Assembly (NCBI GenBank): GCA_934045075.1
Contig: OW203729.1
Span: forward strand, 7,163,816 to 7,227,815
DNA: 64,000 bases
Source: Yponomeuta sedellus
Lineage: Eukaryota > Arthropoda > Insecta > Lepidoptera > Yponomeutidae
Direction: 5' to 3'
Shown here: piece after piece, positions 48,135 through 58,659 of the stretch
Layout: every line of letters starts with the position of its first letter
How positions within the stretch are numbered: position 1 is the stretch's first letter
Program-made: the position numbers and the translations under genes
The notes under the pieces: generated by a model
What the model saw: the letters and a program-made list of their open reading frames with translations, nothing else
Database searches by the model: none
Told to the model about the DNA's origin: nothing

Positions 48135-49370
48135 CAAAGTTGCAATAACATATTTTAAACTTTCGCGACTTGTAAACATAGTTAGAATATTTTCGGGGCT
48201 TAATCGCGTAGTAATTTATTGCTATTTTACCTCGACGTTTCGACGACGTTACAGTCATCGTGGTCACGAGAAGACTGATGGTTGGCACCTGTTCGCATCT
48301 TCGGCTGATGAGGTTTCAGACTACCCTCAATCAGCCATCACAAAGCACTATTAGGGTTGCGACACACTACACTGACAATGTCGGACGATAAGCCATGCGA
48401 CACTGGATAGAATTACAAAAACCATCGCTACTTTCCAACGATCGCCATTATTATAACCGAATTGTGCGTGAAGCGGTTGAAATTCAGAAACACAAAAATT
48501 TCCGTAGCGTCCGTAGCATCCGTAGTATCTTCATTGGTGGACAGAGCCTATGCATTGTGTGACCCGGAATTTATACATGAAGAACTGTCATATGTACAAG
48601 GGGTACTTAAAAAGAATGGCTATGGGGTGAAGGGCATGTATCAGAGGCGTACAACTAGGGTAAAGAGGGTAGACGTTCCGAGGGAGCGAGCATACTTGCC
48701 GTACATTAAGGGAGTGACGGACAAAGTCGGTTCTTTGCTAAAGAAGTATGCAATCAAGACAGCTTTCACTCCACTGCTCAAGATAACAGCGCAGGTAGGA
48801 ACAGTCAAGGACACCATGCCCTATCAAACACCAGGTGTGTACAAAGTCGATTGCAGTTGCGGTAGTTCTTATATCGGACAAACTAAGCGGACCATTGCTG
48901 AAAGAGTCAAGGAACATATCGCAGCTGTCAAAACCGCCAGGTAGAAAAGTCAGCGATAGCGGAACATCTTCTTGAATCAAGATCTAACCACTGGATAGAA
49001 TTGCACAAACCATCGGTGCTTTCCAACGATCGCCATTATTATAGCCGAATTAACCGTTAAGAAACACAAAAATTTTAATCGGGAATGTGGTTTCAAACTG
49101 TCGCAAACGTGAGATCCGGTCATCAAGAAGTGTTCGAGTGGAAAAAAGTCGCATTTTTTATCGTCCGACATTGTCAGTGTAGTGTGTAGTAACCCTAATA
49201 GTGCTTTGTGATGGCTGATTGAGGGTAGTCTGAAACCTCATCAGCCGAAGATGCGAGCGGGTGCCAGCCATCAGTCCTCTCGTGACCACGATGACTGTAA
49301 CGTCGAGGTAAAATAGCAATAAATTACTACGCGATTAAGCCTCGAAAATATTCTAACAAAGTTGCAATAA
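48135..49370 (+). mobile_element. Second PLE family, mosaic copy
   Basis: CAAAGTTGCAATAA at 48135-48148 and 49357-49370 may be a 14-bp target duplication. Inside, 48180-48395 (an inverted 3' region) mirrors 49157-49356. The C-terminal coding segment around TTTCCAACGATCGCCATTAT occurs twice in direct orientation (48438 and 49019). One GIY-YIG reading frame lies between. The mixture of inverted and direct pieces resembles PLE arrays after deletion. Confidence 0.7.
48462..48944 (+). pseudogene. PLE GIY-YIG endonuclease domain, frameshifted
   Basis: The 160-codon frame ends with GVYKVDCSCGSSYIGQTK and ERVKEHIAAVK, the GIY-YIG core and following helix of a PLE nuclease. The frame then stops at 48942. 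One base further on, the neighbouring frame continues with KSAIAEHLLESRSNHWIEL, so a single-base loss breaks it. The reverse transcriptase domain is absent; the upstream part corresponds to the linker. It differs clearly in sequence from the PLE at 6-13 kb. Confidence 0.8.
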
Positions 49371-49608
49371 ATATTAAACTAAGGATTAAAGTATTAGGTG
49401 AATTTTGAAACTAATTAATATAAACTTAAATAAATCAATGCCTATAATTTCTATATTTAAATGTTTTTTATCTCACAATCAATAGAAATTTTTGAATGGT
49501 GTTAGCATTAAGTTCGCCTTTGTACTTTATAATTCGTTTTAATAGTACAACAAAGAATTTTAATAATAATAATATGAACCAGACGTTCCCTTTCCAATTG
49601 AAGTCTCC

Positions 49609-49668
49609 TTCACTTCCTTCAATTCTATAGTAAAACATTCACTTCCTTCAATTCTATAGTAAAACATA
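49609..49668. repeat. 30-bp tandem duplication
   Basis: CACTTCCTTCAATTCTATAG and TAAAACATT occur twice back to back. Confidence 0.85.
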
Positions 49669-50007
49669 CGACTGTTTGCCACGGTGAAATAACATTTGCT
49701 CTGGGATTTACTCGTTTCCTCAAGTTCCGAGAAATTCAAACTACGTTATGCAGTTATTCTAATATTTTCCTTCTCACATAATGTGTGGTGGAAAATTCAA
49801 GACATGAGCGCTCTGTGTGTTGGGAAACAGTCTGTACATTCATCTGGAAAACGCAATGTATCGGTCTTCCGAAGTTTATTTCTGAAAAATATTTTATCAC
49901 ATTTACATAAGCAGGGCGATGTAACCACCTTTACAAAAACTAAGTTTAAGAAGTCCTAATAATAAAAAAATATAGTTCAAAAGTTTTCTACTGTTACTTT
50001 TTCAATA
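49669..50007. other. No gene called
   Basis: The 87-codon frame at 49696-49959 has mixed composition but no motif that I know. Confidence 0.5.
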
Positions 50008-50160
50008 TCAACCCTTGTATGTCCCCACTGACCGATCACCGTTCACCGATCTCTTCTTGCATCGCAGGAAGGTTATGCCATACTCTAGCACGGGGGCCAA
50101 GTCCGGGTTGGTGGAGGATTGTAAGACAGTGGCAGGCCTTACAGTCAGAAGTGTTACCTT
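50008..50160 (+). repeat. Interspersed repeat C
   Basis: TATGTCCCCACTGACCGATC (altered start), GCATCGCAGGAAGGTTATGC and GGATTGTAAGACAGTGGCAG in family order. Confidence 0.65.
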
Positions 50161-50607
50161 TTATATTGGTTTTTTAGTCAACCTATAGGGAAGAGCGGGT
50201 GATCGTGCTCTTCCTCTATAAAGGGAAATTTCCCGCCATGCAGATCGTATGCCTGGGGACGGCCGTTCCAACTATTGTTAGTCGGACGTTAAATTTATGC
50301 TATGTTATTGAAACACTTTGATTGCGCGATACAGGAATATTGGAGTTTGTAGTGCGCGCGCAGACTTGACATGTGCTCGCCTTAAACCCAATAAAATCCT
50401 AAAGAATATTGAGCATAGTTAAGTGTATTACCCGGATTTTTGATGTAAAAAAATTAGATTAATAATAGTCGAATAAGAATAGACGAAAATTGTCAAATCA
50501 CAGTACCTATCATGATAATTCTATGAACATAACATAGTCGAGGCTTCCTACTTGTAAGTCCTAGGAGACACCACAACATTTTGGAGCAATCACCAACTGG
50601 ATTCACA
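50161..50607. other. No recognisable feature
   Basis: Moderate GC around 50200-50400, with no motif or repeat seen. Confidence 0.5.
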
Positions 50608-50675
50608 AAAAATAGTACAGTTACACAATTTTTTTTTTAGCCTCTAAATAGTTTTTTAAAAATAGTACAGTTACA
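50608..50675. repeat. tRNA-like element scrap with target duplication
   Basis: TTTTAGCCTCTAAATAGTTT (50635-50654) is one arm of the tRNA-like element. AAAAATAGTACAGTTACA flanks it at 50608-50625 and 50658-50675. Confidence 0.65.
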
Positions 50676-51189
50676 AAGTGTTTAAAGGGGCCAATATACC
50701 AATAAACCTCAAGCGTCAGGCGTTCGAACAATGTGTCCTCCCCGTCATGGTTTATGGAGCCGAGTCATGGACTCTCACCAAACAAACTGTTCACAAGCTG
50801 CAGGTGACTCAGAGAGCTATGGAGAGAGCCATGTTGGGTGTCTCACTCCGAGATCGGATCAGAAAAACCGAAATCCGAAGGAGGACGAAACTGACAGACA
50901 TAGCCAAGGTGATTGCCCGTAAGAAGTGGAAATGGGCAGGCCATATATGCCGTAGACAAGATAAAAGATGGGGTGTAAAAGTACTGGTTTGGAGGCCTAG
51001 AGAGGGGCGCAGAAGTGTGGGCAGGCAACCAACAAGATGGACTGACGACCTGGTCAAGGTGGCAGGAAAGGACTGGATTCGAAAAGCCCAAGACCGAAAT
51101 AAATGGCGTGCATTAGAAGAGACCTACACTCAGCATTGGGTGGCTATGGGTTGAAGAAGAAGAAGAAGAAGAAGAAGAAGTACAGTTAC
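50664..51189 (+). mobile_element. 5'-truncated RTE-type LINE with GAA tail
   Basis: AGTACAGTTAC at 50664-50674 and 51179-51189 flanks the insertion. The 3' tail is about nine GAA repeats directly behind the stop codon, so the element has almost no 3' UTR, as is usual for the RTE clade. Confidence 0.8.
50678..51154 (+). pseudogene. RTE reverse transcriptase, C-terminal fragment
   Basis: The 158-codon frame opens near VLPVMVYGAESWTL, the segment behind the RT thumb. It continues with KWKWAGHICRRQDKRW and RQPTRWTDDLVKVAGKDW, and ends HWVAMG. The endonuclease and RT palm are missing, so it is inert. The frame itself is undamaged, which suggests a fairly young insertion. Confidence 0.85.
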
Positions 51190-51273
51190 CAAAAGTGTTA
51201 TTTCTCACACACTTTTAAGGTATCATTCGATTCTGCAGGTGAAAAAGAACAAAAAGCCTTAGACTAACTGAGG

Positions 51274-51336
51274 TTTTTAGCTTTCTGATTTTGTAGTACC
51301 TTCTAGGTACCTACTACAAAATCAGAAAGCTAAAAA
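51274..51336. repeat. Perfect 25-bp hairpin
   Basis: TTTTTAGCTTTCTGATTTTG and TAGTA (51274-51298) are exactly complementary to 51312-51336; the loop is 13 nt. It may be a tiny fold-back element. Confidence 0.8.
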
Positions 51337-52000
51337 AAACTTCTCTCTTTTACTGTACGGTAATGGATATCGAACAAAGTATCGTATTATAATTATCGTG
51401 CTTACAAAAGATTCAGTATATAATTACTCGAAAAGTGAAACGTGGTCTTTTAAGAAAGTTTTGTATCAGCTACAAAAGTTCGGGTATTTTCCCTTTATGT
51501 CCAACCTTTAATTTCCGTCCTGTTAACGTTCTAGAAAGGCACAGCCCTCACAGACATTCTCCCAGAGAACATCGTTGTTCCAACGGATGCTAGTTTGAGG
51601 TCTCCACTCGAGAACCTTTCAACCATATCGACCTTCCGCATATGTGACCAACCAATGCCACTTCAGTTTGATAATCCTATAGGCTATGTCAGTCACATTA
51701 GTTTTCTATAGGATTGTTTCATTTCTAATTTCATTTCTTAACTTATTGTACTGTGTTTTAAATGAATAAATTATTTCAATTCTATACAAGATTTTTAAAG
51801 TTCACTATGCCATATAATTTATTCATGGACAAAGACGTGGACAGCATACGCTCATTTTTTTTGGCAGATCAAAATACCAACAGTTATGATTACAATAGTT
51901 TCGTTCGTTCATCGGTATTTCTAGATATACCGACTACCTATATACCTACCTACCTATATCCGTATAAAAACAGTTTTAATTATGACTACCTATCAGTCCT
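51337..52000. other. No recognisable feature
   Basis: The 89-codon frame at 51762-52031 is Tyr/Phe/Asn-rich and partly over a simple CTAC repeat; not considered coding. Confidence 0.5.
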
Positions 52001-52030
52001 TACAGTGAAATACGGGCGTATTTCACTGTA
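52001..52030. repeat. 14-bp perfect palindrome
   Basis: TACAGTGAAATACG, two bases, then CGTATTTCACTGTA. Confidence 0.85.
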
Positions 52031-52189
52031 GCAGATATAGGATGAACGATTCAATCTCTTTTTGGTCCGGTAAGGGACATCCCAGGCGGATATACTACGA
52101 CCAAATAGGAGATGTATCAAAGAACAAGATAAAATGAACCCGGCGCGGATGCATGCAAGGACTACTAATGAAACGAAAGCTGTTAGGCT

Positions 52190-52245
52190 CGTAGCGAACC
52201 CTGGTCTCTGCCTGCCCCTCTGGGATTGAAGCACGAGTTTATTTT
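52190..52245 (-). repeat. Short SINE-like scrap
   Basis: CCCTGGTCTCTGCCTGCCCC and TCTGGGATTGAAGC are the complement of the motif at 29463-29522. Confidence 0.45.
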
Positions 52246-52247
52246 AT

Positions 52248-52765
52248 GTTGCTGGTGCCCGCGACTTCGTCTACGCAGGATTAGAATTTCGAGTAGCTTA
52301 TATTAGCGTGGCGTAGGAAATAACTATTATTATGACTATGACATTAAAATTATCACATATTAAGAACCTATTTAGAGGCTAAAAATTCCAACCATGCCGT
52401 GATTCGAACCCGCTCTTTCCAACTGAGCTCAGTTGGAAAGAGCGCTGGCACGGATAGCCAGAGGTCGCGGGTTCGAATCCCGGCATGGGTGGAATTTTTA
52501 GCCTCTAAATAGGTTTTTAAATTTGTCCTTAGCACGGGTTAATGCATTAAAAATAAAAATAGTATTATCACATATTAATTTTTCGGGTCGCATTTGAAAA
52601 ATATCACACAATATCTTTATAAATTGTAGTCTATGTGATATTCTTATTTATAAGCTATATTATCGTAAGTTTAATTAAAATTCTTTTAGTATTTTTTACG
52701 TGAAAGGGTAACATATATCCATCCATACATACTTACAAACTTTCGCGTTTGTAATATTAGTAGGA
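52248..52765 (-). mobile_element. Helitron-like fragment split by a tRNA-like element
   Basis: Left end GGTGCCCGCGACTTCGTC and right end CAAACTTTCGCGTTTGTAAT with ATTAGTAGGAT resemble the two ends of a lepidopteran non-autonomous Helitron in inverse orientation. Removing the insertion 52364-52563 and one duplication joins them. No protein is encoded; the assignment is tentative. Confidence 0.4.
52349..52578 (+). repeat. tRNA-like inverted-repeat element with 15-bp target duplication
   Basis: ATTATCACATATTAA lies at 52349-52363 and 52564-52578. The element 52364-52563 has the left arm CCTATTTAGAGGC, a partial inverted tRNA-like core, then a full core (about 52430-52492, GGGTTCGAATCCCGGCATGG). 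The right arm GCCTCTAAATAGG and the tail GCATTAAAAATAAAAATAGT follow. Confidence 0.85.
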
Positions 52766-52837
52766 TTCTCTCTGTTTGTGCCACTATACGCTAAAATTGC
52801 TTTGTTATATTTGTAAAGTGAATTCGAGTAAATTGAA

Positions 52838-53228
52838 GCGGTGGTAGCTCAGTGGGTAGAACCATGGACTGGCAAGCGAAAGCCCCAGGTTCGATCCCGA
52901 GTGCGGGCATGTACCAATGACTTTGTTTAATTTCAAAGTTACGTACATTTGCGAATTTGTAGTCGCAATACCACACGCTAACGGTGAAGGAAAACATCGT
53001 GAGGAAACCCGCGGCTTGGTTGGCTCCGCACGTATTGACTAGTCTTTCCTGTGGGCTAGGCCGACTAAGCTGTCAGGATGGTATAGGTGCTGGGCAAGCC
53101 TACACCATCTATAAGACCATGTCCCAGGCACTACAGCGTCAGAGTGGTCCCTTCACCCATCAAGTGTTAGTGAAGATGCCACTGGACGCTGTATAAATCA
53201 TCTCATTCAGTAGATGCAAAAAGGCCAA
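52838..53228 (+). repeat. SINE A, full-length copy
   Basis: Head GGTGGTAGCTCAGTGGGTAG, box B GGTTCGATCCCGAGTGC, the body with ACGGTGAAGGAAAACATCGT and GGCTCCGCACGTATTGACTA, and the end GTAGATGCAAAAAGGCCAAT. It agrees closely with 47101-47507. I could not find its target duplication. Confidence 0.8.
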
Positions 53229-53389
53229 TATTTAAAATGAAATCCAATATGTAATCCAATTGTTGCTGCATACGATGTATTAACCCTTATGACCCGTACC
53301 AGGTCAAGTCATTGTGTTGTGTGGAACTTAATGATAAAAAGATACGTAAACCGAAAAAGTATGAATCGTTTAAACCCAAAAAGGTAATT

Positions 53390-53540
53390 CAAATTCAAAT
53401 CAATTTATTTCAACGTAAAGAATTTACATTCTGTCAGCTGAATGTCAATGTACAATGTAAAATGTAAGCCGCCACCTTCCGGCCGTATTGTAGTGGAGAA
53501 AAAGGCAGCGGAAAAAAAAACGCCACTCTGACCATCTTTT
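53390..53540. repeat. Possible LINE 3' scrap
   Basis: CAAATTCAAATCAATTTATT, then CCGCCACCTTCCGGCCGTAT and CGCCACTCTGACCATC, look like a degraded non-LTR 3' region. No second copy in the window; weak. Confidence 0.3.
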
Positions 53541-53609
53541 CTCAAATCCTCTTAAAACCAAATACATCAGTTGCCATATGTAAACCTAATAAGATTTCAT
53601 GATTGCCGT

Positions 53610-53715
53610 TCTTCTTCTTCAGGCTATATTAGTCCACTGCTGGACATAGCCCTCCCCTAATGAGCGCCATAGCGCAAGGTTGTGCCATCATTGGGGGGTA
53701 ATGCCCATAATTACT
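53610..53715 (-). repeat. LINE/SINE 3' end, same family as 1396-1665
   Basis: CTTCTTCTTCAGGCTATATT, AGTCCACTGCTGGACATAGC and CCAATGATGGCACAACC-type sequence inverted. Confidence 0.65.
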
Positions 53716-54135
53716 ATTATTGCCATTAACAACCCTAAATGCCAAAGCATTAGTCAAAAGTCTCACAATAATAGGGGAAAACATAAGTGCTGCGGCTAGA
53801 TACACGAACAGCACTCGTTCACGAGCATAACGCAGGGTCAGCCATCATCAGTCTCAACCATTTTGGAGGGAGATAGATGACCCGAACACCACTCTACCAT
53901 TCGAATGACCTTTAGCAAACCTGCAGTTAAGTTTTTGTCAGTTATAGAATGTATCATATAGTTATTAATATACAATCACGTCGTCTGTACACACTTGTAT
54001 TATAAAATATGTTATAGTTATACTTAACAATAAAATCGCGGTTATTTTTATTTATCGTATGGCATTTTACAATGGCCTCACAACCAGACACAATGCGTTT
54101 ATAATTAATAATAATGAATTGTCAAAAATTTGAAG
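53716..54135 (-). other. 3' UTR and downstream flank of the LINE at 54136-57222
   Basis: Non-coding AT-rich DNA behind the LINE stop codon. I could not place the 3' end or a target duplication. Confidence 0.45.
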
Positions 54136-57100
54136 TCAAAATTTACAATTATTAAGATACGTAACCGAGTCGCCGGAGAGGTTTATGAAATCATCTTTCA
54201 TCCCATGATACTTGGTCAATTCACATTCGTAGACTATGTGATCAATGGTTTTTTGTGGGTGACCGCATTCGCAGGCGGCCGAATCACACCAGCCCCATTT
54301 GTGCCATAGGTAGGCACAATTGCCCACACCCGTCCTGAGGCGGTTTAGGCGGCACCAAACGTTTCGCGTTGTTTTGAAGCCCGCGGGTCGTTCCTGGGTG
54401 TTGAGTTCAAAAATGTCTTTTCGAGAGCTGTTGGTTTTCCACTCATCTAACCATGCATTGTTAGGACTCCACAAAGGGTTATAGGTATGGTAGGATTTGG
54501 CGGGTGGGTCGCGTGACTTAAGCCTTGTAGTCGCGAGATGGCACAGGTCGTCGTTAATGGGTAGTAACGGGTTTGTCGCAATTTTCTCGAGCTCTCGTTT
54601 CAGGCACATTTCTCTACGGATGTGTGGGGGAGCGATATTGCTGAGAGCAGGCAGCCAGTAGGTTGGGGTTGGCATTATACATCCCGTAATTAACCTCATC
54701 GTGTGGTTGAGCTCTGTATCTACCGCCGCCACGTGAACGCTGTTCTTCCACACAGGGGCACAGTATTCGGCCGTTGAATAAACCAGTGCCATGGCCGAGG
54801 TCTTTAGGCATGCAGCACTAGTGCCCCAGGAGGTACCAGTGAGCTTTTGTATGATACTGTTTCTGCTTTTCATTTTTCCTGCCAGTTTACTGAGATGTTG
54901 TTTGTATGTGAGACTCCTATCGAGGGTAACTCCGAGGTATTTCGGGTAAGGGTTATGCTGAAGAGTGGTGTTTCGGAATCTCACATTTAGTTTTTTGTCT
55001 GCTTGTTTGTTGTTGAGGTGGAAGCAGCTTACTTCTGTCTTAGTCGCGTTGGGACACAGACGCCAATGTTTGTAGTACTCGTCCATCGCCATCAGATCTG
55101 CTTCCAGTACCTTTTCGGCAGTTTCAAAGCTTTTAGTCTGGGTTACTAGGGCTAGGTCGTCAGCGTATCCAAATTTCCTTGATGAAGTGCTAGGGAAGTC
55201 GTGAGTATACACATTGAAAAGTAGCGGGGCCAGCACTGAGCCTTGCGGAAGGCCATTATTTAGGGATCGTCTACTGCTTGAGTGTTCGCCTAGAAATACC
55301 TGGAATGGTCTGTTCGTAAGGGCATCCTCTATAAGTCTGTAGATCCTAATGCATGGTATGATCTTGAGGAGTTTGATTAGTAGCCCTTGCCTCCATACGG
55401 TGTCGTAAGCAGCCGTTAGGTCGATGAAGGCAACCGATGACTTCTCACCACGCTGAAAACCTCTTTCTATATGAGTGGTTAATGCAAGAACCTGATCGCA
55501 GCAGTTTCGTTTCGGGCGAAAGCCTGCCTGCTCTTGAGGAATGTTCTGATCAATTGTGTCCGAAATGCGGTTGTAGATTATTCGTTCCAGGAGCTTGTAC
55601 ACGATGCTCAGGAGTGCTATGGGCCGGTAGCTTTCTGCATTGTCTTCAGGTTTTTCCGGCTTCAGTATAGCAATTACTTTGGAAGCTTTAAGTTCGGGTG
55701 GAATCTTTCCTGTTAAAATGATGTTAGAGAAGAACTTTGCCAGCCATGTCTGCACTCGTGGGCCACTGTTCTTTAAGAACTCCGGGAATATTCCGTCATC
55801 TCCACAGGCTTTGTTCATTTTTATATGCTTGATAGCGAGAGTTACTTCGCCGACCTGTACGGGGGCGCTATACATACTATTGGGTGTTGTTATGGATTTT
55901 ATAGTTTTTAGTTCTTTACGTATTTTGCGTGTGTGGGTTTTGTGGCTGGGGGCTTTTGAGAGGAGCACTATTCTGTTTGCTATGTCATTCGGGCTAGCCT
56001 TGCTGAGCTTGGGTTTCATAGTTGATGTTTTCTCTGTAGTTAGCCTTCTTAGAATGTGCCATGCCTTTCGGCTAGAATGCGTAAAGTTCATATTGCCCAC
56101 GGTGTTTTCCCATTTTTCCTGTCTAGCATGGTCCAAGGATTCAATAAGTTGATGGGCTGTGTTCTTGTCGGCAGTCCTATTGAATTCTTGCCAGAGCTCC
56201 TCTGTACTGTCGTTCCAGCAAGGGATGTACTGTTTTCTGTACCCTCGTGGAATCGATTGCTTAGCTACGGCTATTAGTAGTCCTTTAAATCTACCGAAGT
56301 TACTGGGCAAGGGTTCGATCCATCGTATACATTCGTCCAGTTTTTTGGCATAGTTTTCCCAGTTGGCCTTTTGGAAATTCCAACGAGGGCCAGGGTAGGA
56401 TTGGACTATCGGTATTTTTAGTCCAATTTCTATTAGAACGGGTCGGTGTTGGCTTTTTGGAAAGTCCGTTAGGATTGTTTTCTGTACAGGTAGGGGGCGG
56501 TTTTCTTGATCTTTGGACACGAAGACAAGGTCCGGGTTATAGTCTCTTCCCCATCGGGCGGATTTGAATGAGCCACTGCTTTTATTATCGTGTACAAGGA
56601 ATGAGTTTGATTTGTCGGCCTAGTCTACTAATCTTTTACCATTCTCATCGCTGTTGTTATAACCCCAGTTTGTGTGATGGCTGTTGAAGTCTCCTATGTA
56701 TATGGAGGGGTGATCGAGCCCCTGTAAGGCTGGCGACGGCCATTGGCTTTTCGGTGGCTTATAAATGTTAGTGATCTTAGTTTCACCTAGCTCAATTGAT
56801 GTAGTGGCGATGTTCTCGTTGTCTATATTGTTCGAGATGACAGTAGCAGATTGTGCTATAGAATGGTGCAGGTAGATTGCAGTGCCATATTGTGCGTGGT
56901 AGGTAGCTGCGACTAGGTTGTAGCCGGCGATATCCCCTCTCCGGGCGAGTTGAGCAGCGTCCGGTGTGTGCGTTTCTTGAAGCAGCACAACGTCAATGTC
57001 AAGTTCATATAGTACCTTTTGTAAGCATTCTGTTTTAGATCGGCTTATGCCTTCTACGTTAAGGGAGCAGATACGGATTGTAGGTCCGATATCTTTTGTC

Positions 57101-57222
57101 AATGGGCTCTTAGAAGAGCCGTTTGGTTTAGCATTGTGTTTATTCAGGAGCATTGTATAGTGTAGTAGACCAGTGTTTGCTGCGAGGCTCTCAGGGAACA
57201 GTGCAGCTGCCGGATTTGTCAC
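54136..57222 (-). pseudogene. Non-LTR retrotransposon ORF: AP-endonuclease plus reverse transcriptase, one nonsense codon
   Basis: One frame of about 1,029 codons is broken only by a TAG at codon 201 (56620-56622). The endonuclease part has SLNVEGI, LLQETHT, GDFNSHHTNWG and, past the stop, NPDLVFV and SQHRPVLIE. The reverse transcriptase has ESYRPIALLS, AFIDLTAAYD, GLPQGSVLAP and GYADD (catalytic YADD), about residues 505-735 overall. The C-terminus has VWCRLNRLRTG, HKWGW and a Cys/His cluster with CECG and HIVYEC. The first ATG is at 57153, and the frame is open up to about 57240. No gag-like ORF1 is visible upstream. It would nick target DNA and copy its own RNA there. The clade (Jockey/CR1-like) is unresolved. 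Confidence 0.9.
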
Positions 57223-58410
57223 TCTCTTAGCACCACCCAGGGGTCACGTGTAAGGTATGTGGCGGTTATTCTTACGGACGTGGAGTAACATCGACCCCCA
57301 GTGGTGGAATTGGTTTACTACCACGGACTAGGATCGTTTATATAGTCGTCTATTCTATACTATGCCTTTTTAAATATCTAAATAAAAAATCTGAAAAATG
57401 GCGGGGCAAATGTTCTTGGACGAAAAGAGCTTAAATTAGAAAAAGTATTAATCATCTTTATTAAAATAGTTTACAATAAACTCAGTATACTCGTATTCGT
57501 GAGCGGAGCGAATTAACTAAACGAAGAAAATTTTATTTCTAAGGTCTCGTCATACGGGGACGTTCTCCACGCACATCTCTACACATGACCCTAGTTTCTA
57601 GGATGCCCTCGTAAAATGTAAAGTGACCCTTACACCGAGAGGAAAGATCAGTTAACCGCTGCGTTCGAACATAACACCACTAAAACCGCTTTAGAGCGCC
57701 TTGTTTAGACACTACAAAGCCTTCCCAGTGCACTCCAAACGATAGTCGTCGAGTGCATAATGCCTAGTTGTGTCCGTGACAGTACCTCAGTTCCCCTGTT
57801 GTCTAACCACGGTCCCGGAGATCCCTGGGAGCACACAGGCCGCTGTTTACGACACACTCCAACGCCCCATACACAAACACAGCATAATTATGTACGAGGC
57901 ACTTCCTGTTGCGAGGTTGGAAAGCATACTGCTAGATGAGGCGGAAATACCGTAGTCTTACTTTATTTTCCATCAGTCTAGCATATACACGTTTACGCCC
58001 GAGCATATTCTTAATGTACCTGCCTCGGTACGTCATAGGTTCTGACCTCAAATATGAATTTTGTTAGACAACTGCGATTTTTATGAGAGAAGAGATTTGG
58101 TGAAAAATTAAACCGTAGGGCGAGCAAGAGGGTAGTGTGTAGGGAGTCTTTAAATATCTCTTTTAGTATTTATGTAAAAGAAAATAAAAGAAGAAAGGAT
58201 ATGGCAGCAAAAACTCCGACAACACGGACTAAATTTGCTAGGATGCAGTACAGCGCGCAGTCATCTTTTGTATACAATAAGGTAAATAAGAATATTAATA
58301 TTTACGATAAAACATATTATGAATGTAAAAAAATATTATACAATGGTTAAATAGCTTAAATTATAACGAGACAGAAAAACTAATAGAGCAAGTAAAATAA
58401 TATTAGTAGG
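57223..58410. other. LINE 5' flank and unresolved left edge of the Maverick-type element
   Basis: 57223-57330 is probably 5' UTR of the LINE. 57540-57960 is GC-richer than its surroundings, without a convincing gene. The 71-codon frame at 58135-58350 is basic and unremarkable. Terminal inverted repeats of the Maverick-type element should lie here, but their other end is outside the window. Confidence 0.4.
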
Positions 58411-58533
58411 ATGTTATTGGGCATTCTGGACCAGCTTCCATTCGTTTGAGCTCACGACGCACCGCGCCGGTTGGCGCGGCTTGTCGTTCACTCAAACTCA
58501 TTACATCTGTTCCAGAATACCCAATAATATTGA
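58411..58533. repeat. Long imperfect hairpin upstream of the virus-like genes
   Basis: TTATTGGGCATTCTGGA pairs with TCCAGAATACCCAATAA, then GTTTGAG with CTCAAAC and GCACCGCGCC with GGCGCGGC around a GGTT loop. It could be a fold-back MITE, a terminator, or part of the element's terminal region. Confidence 0.65.
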
Positions 58534-58659
58534 TTGATTCTGAATTTTACTTGCGGCAGGAAATGAAATGATGTTAGTAACACAGATAAATACTGAAGTT
58601 TAATCGTGATGATCGCATTTCAGTAATGAGGACATCACTGGTAACATATTTCTCCAAAA

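Noticed and set aside
47910..48179. Open frames over tRNA-like elements (also 3817-4017)
   Set aside because: Their similarity to each other comes from the shared repeat, and no protein motif is present.
48228..48275. A hammerhead in the second PLE family
   Set aside because: The complement has GAAACGTC, but the CUGANGA core is absent (CTGTAAC instead).
56159..56353. Plus-strand frames across the LINE (55437-56353)
   Set aside because: Antisense shadows of the long RT frame.
58135..58350. A 71-codon gene at the left edge of the virus-like element
   Set aside because: Low complexity, no motif, and separated from the gene block by the hairpin.
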